A DNA stretch of 64,000 nt from Dioscorea cayenensis subsp. rotundata (taxonomy: Eukaryota > Streptophyta > Magnoliopsida > Dioscoreales > Dioscoreaceae): positions 1,027,501 through 1,091,500 of the forward strand of contig NC_052474.1 in the NCBI RefSeq assembly GCF_009730915.1, read 5' to 3'. Below are positions 60,451 to 64,000 of this stretch, in pieces (position 1 is the stretch's first letter; each line of letters opens with the position of its first letter). Position numbers and translations under genes: made by a program. Under the pieces are notes generated by a model. That model made no database searches, was not told the DNA's origin, and worked only from the letters and a program-made list of their open reading frames with translations.

Positions 60451-63400
60451 ATGGGGATGGATCGGGGCGATGGTCGTACTCCGAACCAGATGCGGCCGCT
60501 CGCGTGCTCTCGCAATCTCCTTCACCGTGCCCATGGTTCTGCTCGCTGGTCCCAAGGTAATCCTGGTAGCTCTGATATTAAATTTTACTTTCTTGAATCT
60601 TTTATGTGTTGATGTTGTTCTCTTTTAGTTCTTTGGTTATTTCTCTATGCAAATTAATTGTTGTTTTTCGCTTCTCTTAGCCTGTTTTTGGTTGCTTTAT
60701 TGATTTATTTAATGTTTTGTGATTTATTTGCCATTTTCTATGATTTGGAAATGATTATTGATTTCAAGATTGATTTTTTGGTGTATTTGGGAATTGATGG
60801 CGCTCCAGGAAAAGAAAAGAAATGAAATCAACAATGAAATGGTTTATGTATTTTTTGTTTTTTTGTCATTTCCATTGCTTGACTTCCATTTTCTGCCAAT
60901 TCAAAGAAACTCTTAAAAGGCTGTATATTTTAGCAAAAAGAGATGATGTTGAGAAAAACCTTAGCCAAAAACACAATAGGACGAGGATGAACCTTCATGC
61001 GCGTATCATCAGATCTAATGGTTACCAATAATGTTCTTCCTTTTAACATGCACTTGTTTTAAATGTTTTCCGGATGGGAGTGAAGCTGGTTGTTCTTCTA
61101 TAGTTCTATGCATGATGATCATGATGTAAAGCATTGGCATTTACTTACATAGGTCCATTATAGCAGTTTTGATGTTTTTCTGACATCCTTGCTTTCTACA
61201 GGCAATACTATTGTTCTGGCTGGTGTTTATGGACCAAAAGCTGGGACGAGAAAGGGTGAAAACCCTGAACTGGCTTCTATTGAAGTTATCTGGAAACCCA
61301 AAACTGGACAAATAGGTAAATATGATAACTCCACAAAGGTCCTTATTTTTCTTATTTGTTCATTTTGTATGTGATCGTGAACTCCTTTGCTGCTCTGGAC
61401 CATGAAGTCATACCTGCTATTTGGGTTGATTAAATATAATCAAAACAAAATCCAGCTTGTCCCAATCATTGGAAAATCTGTCTGTTCTCTGCATTCATTT
61501 GACTACCATGGCATGTAACTGTTTTCATAGTTTCATTGTTTTCTGGAATCTTTTTTGTAGGAGTTTACTCCTCTTAAGCCCTAATATTTGCGCATGAACA
61601 CACGCATGCAATCTGATTGACTGAGTTGCTTTAAGCTATTTTATGAGCGGCATTCTTTTTATACCTTTGAACATTATTGTAGTGTTTTTGGATGTTACCG
61701 TTAGATGTCATAGGAATTCGAGTCCTAAGAGTTCTCTAACTTAGGTAAACAGGAGAAAGAGTATGAGATTATCCTAAGGAGAACCTTGCGAAGCATCTGC
61801 CTTCTGACTGTTCATCCAAACACAACAACTTCAGTTATATTACAGGTCAGTTGGGTTAATCTTCAGAGTATACTCTCTGTGTCTTCTTCAATTCTCATGC
61901 ATTTCCATTTCTGGTAAGTACTATGATTATGCTTGTTGCTTTGATTTTTATGATGCTTAAGAGGAGTGCATTTCAATCACATGCAGGTGTCTCATTTTAA
62001 TTTTTTAATGTTTAACTTTTCTTGCAGGTTGTTGGTGATGATGGTGCTGTATCTTTTGCCATTGATGAAATGTTCATGTTTTTGGTTTTAACCATATATG
62101 GGTTCGAAAAGTAGTTAAATAACCGAATCATTTGTCTCAGCTGTTCAATCCTTTTGCTTTCCTACAAGTGTCTAGTGGTGATCCTTTATCAAAGCAGCCA
62201 GTAAATTTTATTGGCATTTATTTTTAGAAATTTATTTTAGAAGGCAAATTGGATTAAGATAGTACAGGTGGTAATTTAAAGCATCTGCTGCTGCAAACCG
62301 ATTTTTATCAGCCATTCAAACATCTGCATGCATTATTTGGCAATTTGACTTTTGGAGCATATATTGCTCGTAATAGTAGAATTTGAGCAAGTGTTTGTTT
62401 GATTTCCTCGCCCCTTGATAGAATCATGTCCCTGTTTTATGTTTCTTGCTCCTAATTGGAAAGATGCAAACATTTTAGGCCTTTAAAAAGCTAGCTTGGT
62501 GTAGAATTTAAGGGAACTTAGGGGGTCAATATTCAACTTGTTTTGTCAATATGCTAAGCATGCATGTTCAAAGTAACAAAACACTCTGGTCTATAAGTTT
62601 TCTGTTTTAATAAATTGGTTCTCTGTATCAACTCATTGCAATGCTTCAAATTTCTAATGGACAATATTTATCTTTCCTGTCTTATATGAAGTGCACCTGT
62701 CTTGAAATGTTTCTCCCCCTTTCCCAAATCATTTCTTGGACCTTGCGAATGACTGCTGGGGCTTCATTACCGTGCAACCTCAGTTTTTTAGGAACTGCAG
62801 AAGTCATATTTTCTTTCGTTGTAGTCATTTGATTATCCCATAATATTGGTTTTGGTGATAAAGTTCCTTGATAAAAGATCTTAGCTTCTCCCATGTGCCA
62901 TAAATGCGTCTTGTGCTGCACTTGTTGATGCTGGTATCCCTTTAAAGCATCTTGCTGGTAACCTGGCTCTTGCTTTAATTCAGTGACTCCATTATCCCAA
63001 ACTTGTGATTAACCTTTCTTGCTGGCTTCTGCAGTTGCAATCTGTTGTGGCCCTAACAGAGCATGGATCTTTGATTCTAGATCCTACAAAGATTGAGGAG
63101 CAGGTATCTCATTCACTGCTTAAGAGCTGAAAAAAACAAATATTCTTATTCTTTTTTTATTTTTTTCATAAATTGACAATCAGTAAAAACTATCGCTATG
63201 ATTTTTTTTTTCTCTTTTTTTTTGGGAATTTGGACAGAAATTGCAGGCGATTGCAAATTTGGTTTTTCCAAATCCTCCTACTTCAGTCATTCCTAAAGGC
63301 TCGTCGCCATCTGCAGAAGAACCATTTGAGCATGGAATTATAACTTCTGTCACCCATGGAGCAATGCCAGGTAAGATGTAAGCTTAAAATATATATTTTT

Positions 63401-63631
63401 TGAACAAATTTAAAGATGCACATTGAATTGAATTATTGTAAAGAAAAACTTCTAAAAAGCTATCTTTTTATGTCTTAAATCATAACTTTCTCGTTTCTGT
63501 TTGTGAAAAATCTAGTTGATGACTACTTCAACTGCCTTGAACGTGGACGTGCTGCTTGTTCAAAAATCTCAGAATTTTTTAGGAAAAGCTTGCAGTCAGA
63601 TTTGCCAGACAATGCTTCAAAAGCTAGATAA
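60451..63631 (+). CDS. RRP46: exosome core subunit RRP46 (RNase PH-like), one frame break
   Basis: Eight exons: 60451-60556, 61202-61315, 61745-61845, 62028-62048 (only 21 bases), 62885-62957, 63035-63103, 63238-63370 and 63516-63631. Discounting one base they give 243 residues. The text follows Arabidopsis RRP46 closely: DGRTPNQMRPLACSRNLLHR, GSARWSQGNTIVLAGVYGPK, EKEYEIILRRTLRSICLLTV, LLPCAINASCAALVDAGIP, HGIITSVTHGAMPVDDYFNC. The fold is a single RNase PH domain. It is one of six such subunits forming the exosome barrel, which degrades and trims RNA from the 3' end in nucleus and cytoplasm. Exon 6 carries one extra base at the GG of TGTTGTGGCCC (63049-63050). Without it VAICC runs straight into ALTEHGSLILDP, and the phase to exon 7 is right. 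As RRP46 is normally essential, an assembly error is likely. Confidence 0.9.
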
Positions 63632-64000
63632 ATTAAAGATCCTCTGGTAAACCTCACCGTTGAATGTCATCAAAAGCTAGAATTTTTTTTTTTAATGAAT
63701 AACTGTACTTGTATGATTGTTTATTAAAAGTCAGATGTGTTAATGTTATATTAATCTTGATTGAGCCTAAAAAATTAACAGTATCATATGCCTTGGTTTG
63801 TAATACTATTCATATGTGAGAATATGTTTATGTACACGTGCAGTTTTTTAATAAATGTTATAATTTATGCACATTTAGTTAGGTCTAAAATTTTAAATTT
63901 GAAAGTTTTGTATACAGTATGTATTATTATATTGCAAGTGCCAGCTGAAGCATTTAAATCAAAATCAATGACTTTTAGTTATTAAATTCATCTTTGCAAA
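63632..64000. other. 3' flank of RRP46
   Basis: AT-rich sequence with AATAAA-like signals (for example TTTAATAAATG near 63846). No other gene begins before the window ends. Confidence 0.5.

Noticed and set aside
62758-62785. Text GCTTCATTACCGTGCAAC resembling an RRP46 SLPC exon
   Set aside because: The true exon with LLPCAINASCAAL and correct splice phase starts at 62885. The earlier text has no acceptor or continuation.
1-64000. CRISPR array, operon, phage or bacterial defence system
   Set aside because: The window is plant nuclear DNA with introns. No regularly spaced repeats with unique spacers and no bacterial genes were seen.

Overview
The window is nuclear DNA of a flowering plant. 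The genes are split by GT-AG introns and are sparse. Spacers are AT-rich and full of small transposons, and there is an intron-bearing tRNA-Tyr. The gene set (MYC2-type bHLH, WEB-family coiled coil, RING-H2 ligase, plant-type zinc ADH-like enzymes) is plant-specific. I lean towards a monocot such as a yam, but only as an impression. Positions 1-794 are an assembly gap.

Layout, left to right. A single-exon RING-H2 protein gene (+, 1315-2196) is followed by repeats and a solo LTR with a perfect target duplication (4367-5533). Then come a three-exon TPR gene (-, 7173-8102), a Vma12/TMEM199-type V-ATPase assembly factor (-, 12646-14809) and tRNA-Tyr(GTA) (+, 14963-15057). A CCR-like reductase (+, 18133-19434) faces a membrane-anchored NERD-domain protein (-, 20030-23478). 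Next are a WEB-family coiled-coil protein (-, 25631-28404) and two tandem zinc alcohol-dehydrogenase-like genes with matching seven-exon structure (-, 29154-31423 and 34908-36571). A transposon cluster at 36.8-42.3 kb holds SINEs, LTR pieces and PIF/Harbinger-like MITEs, some nested. It is followed by a small protein with a bZIP-like basic region (+, 43719-44387), an F-box gene (+, 45769-47123) and an intronless MYC2-like bHLH gene (-, 49137-51059). A second transposon-rich desert covers 51-60 kb. The last gene is the exosome core subunit RRP46 (+, 60451-63631).

These are independent housekeeping and regulatory genes, not a pathway cluster. The only evident gene-family event is the ADH-like tandem pair. 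I did not find a new multi-gene system.

Two patterns stand out. First, five genes (CCR-like, both ADH-like, F-box, RRP46) carry six single-base frame breaks. All six are +1 insertions in short homopolymer runs, and every splice phase is right once one base is discounted. Because RRP46 is normally essential, insertion-type assembly error is the simplest explanation, and the genes should not be called dead without read support. Second, a set of PIF/Harbinger-like elements with GG/AG...CC ends and TTA/TAA targets recurs. Two of them carry a large expanded microsatellite in the middle, and two have a duplicated end.
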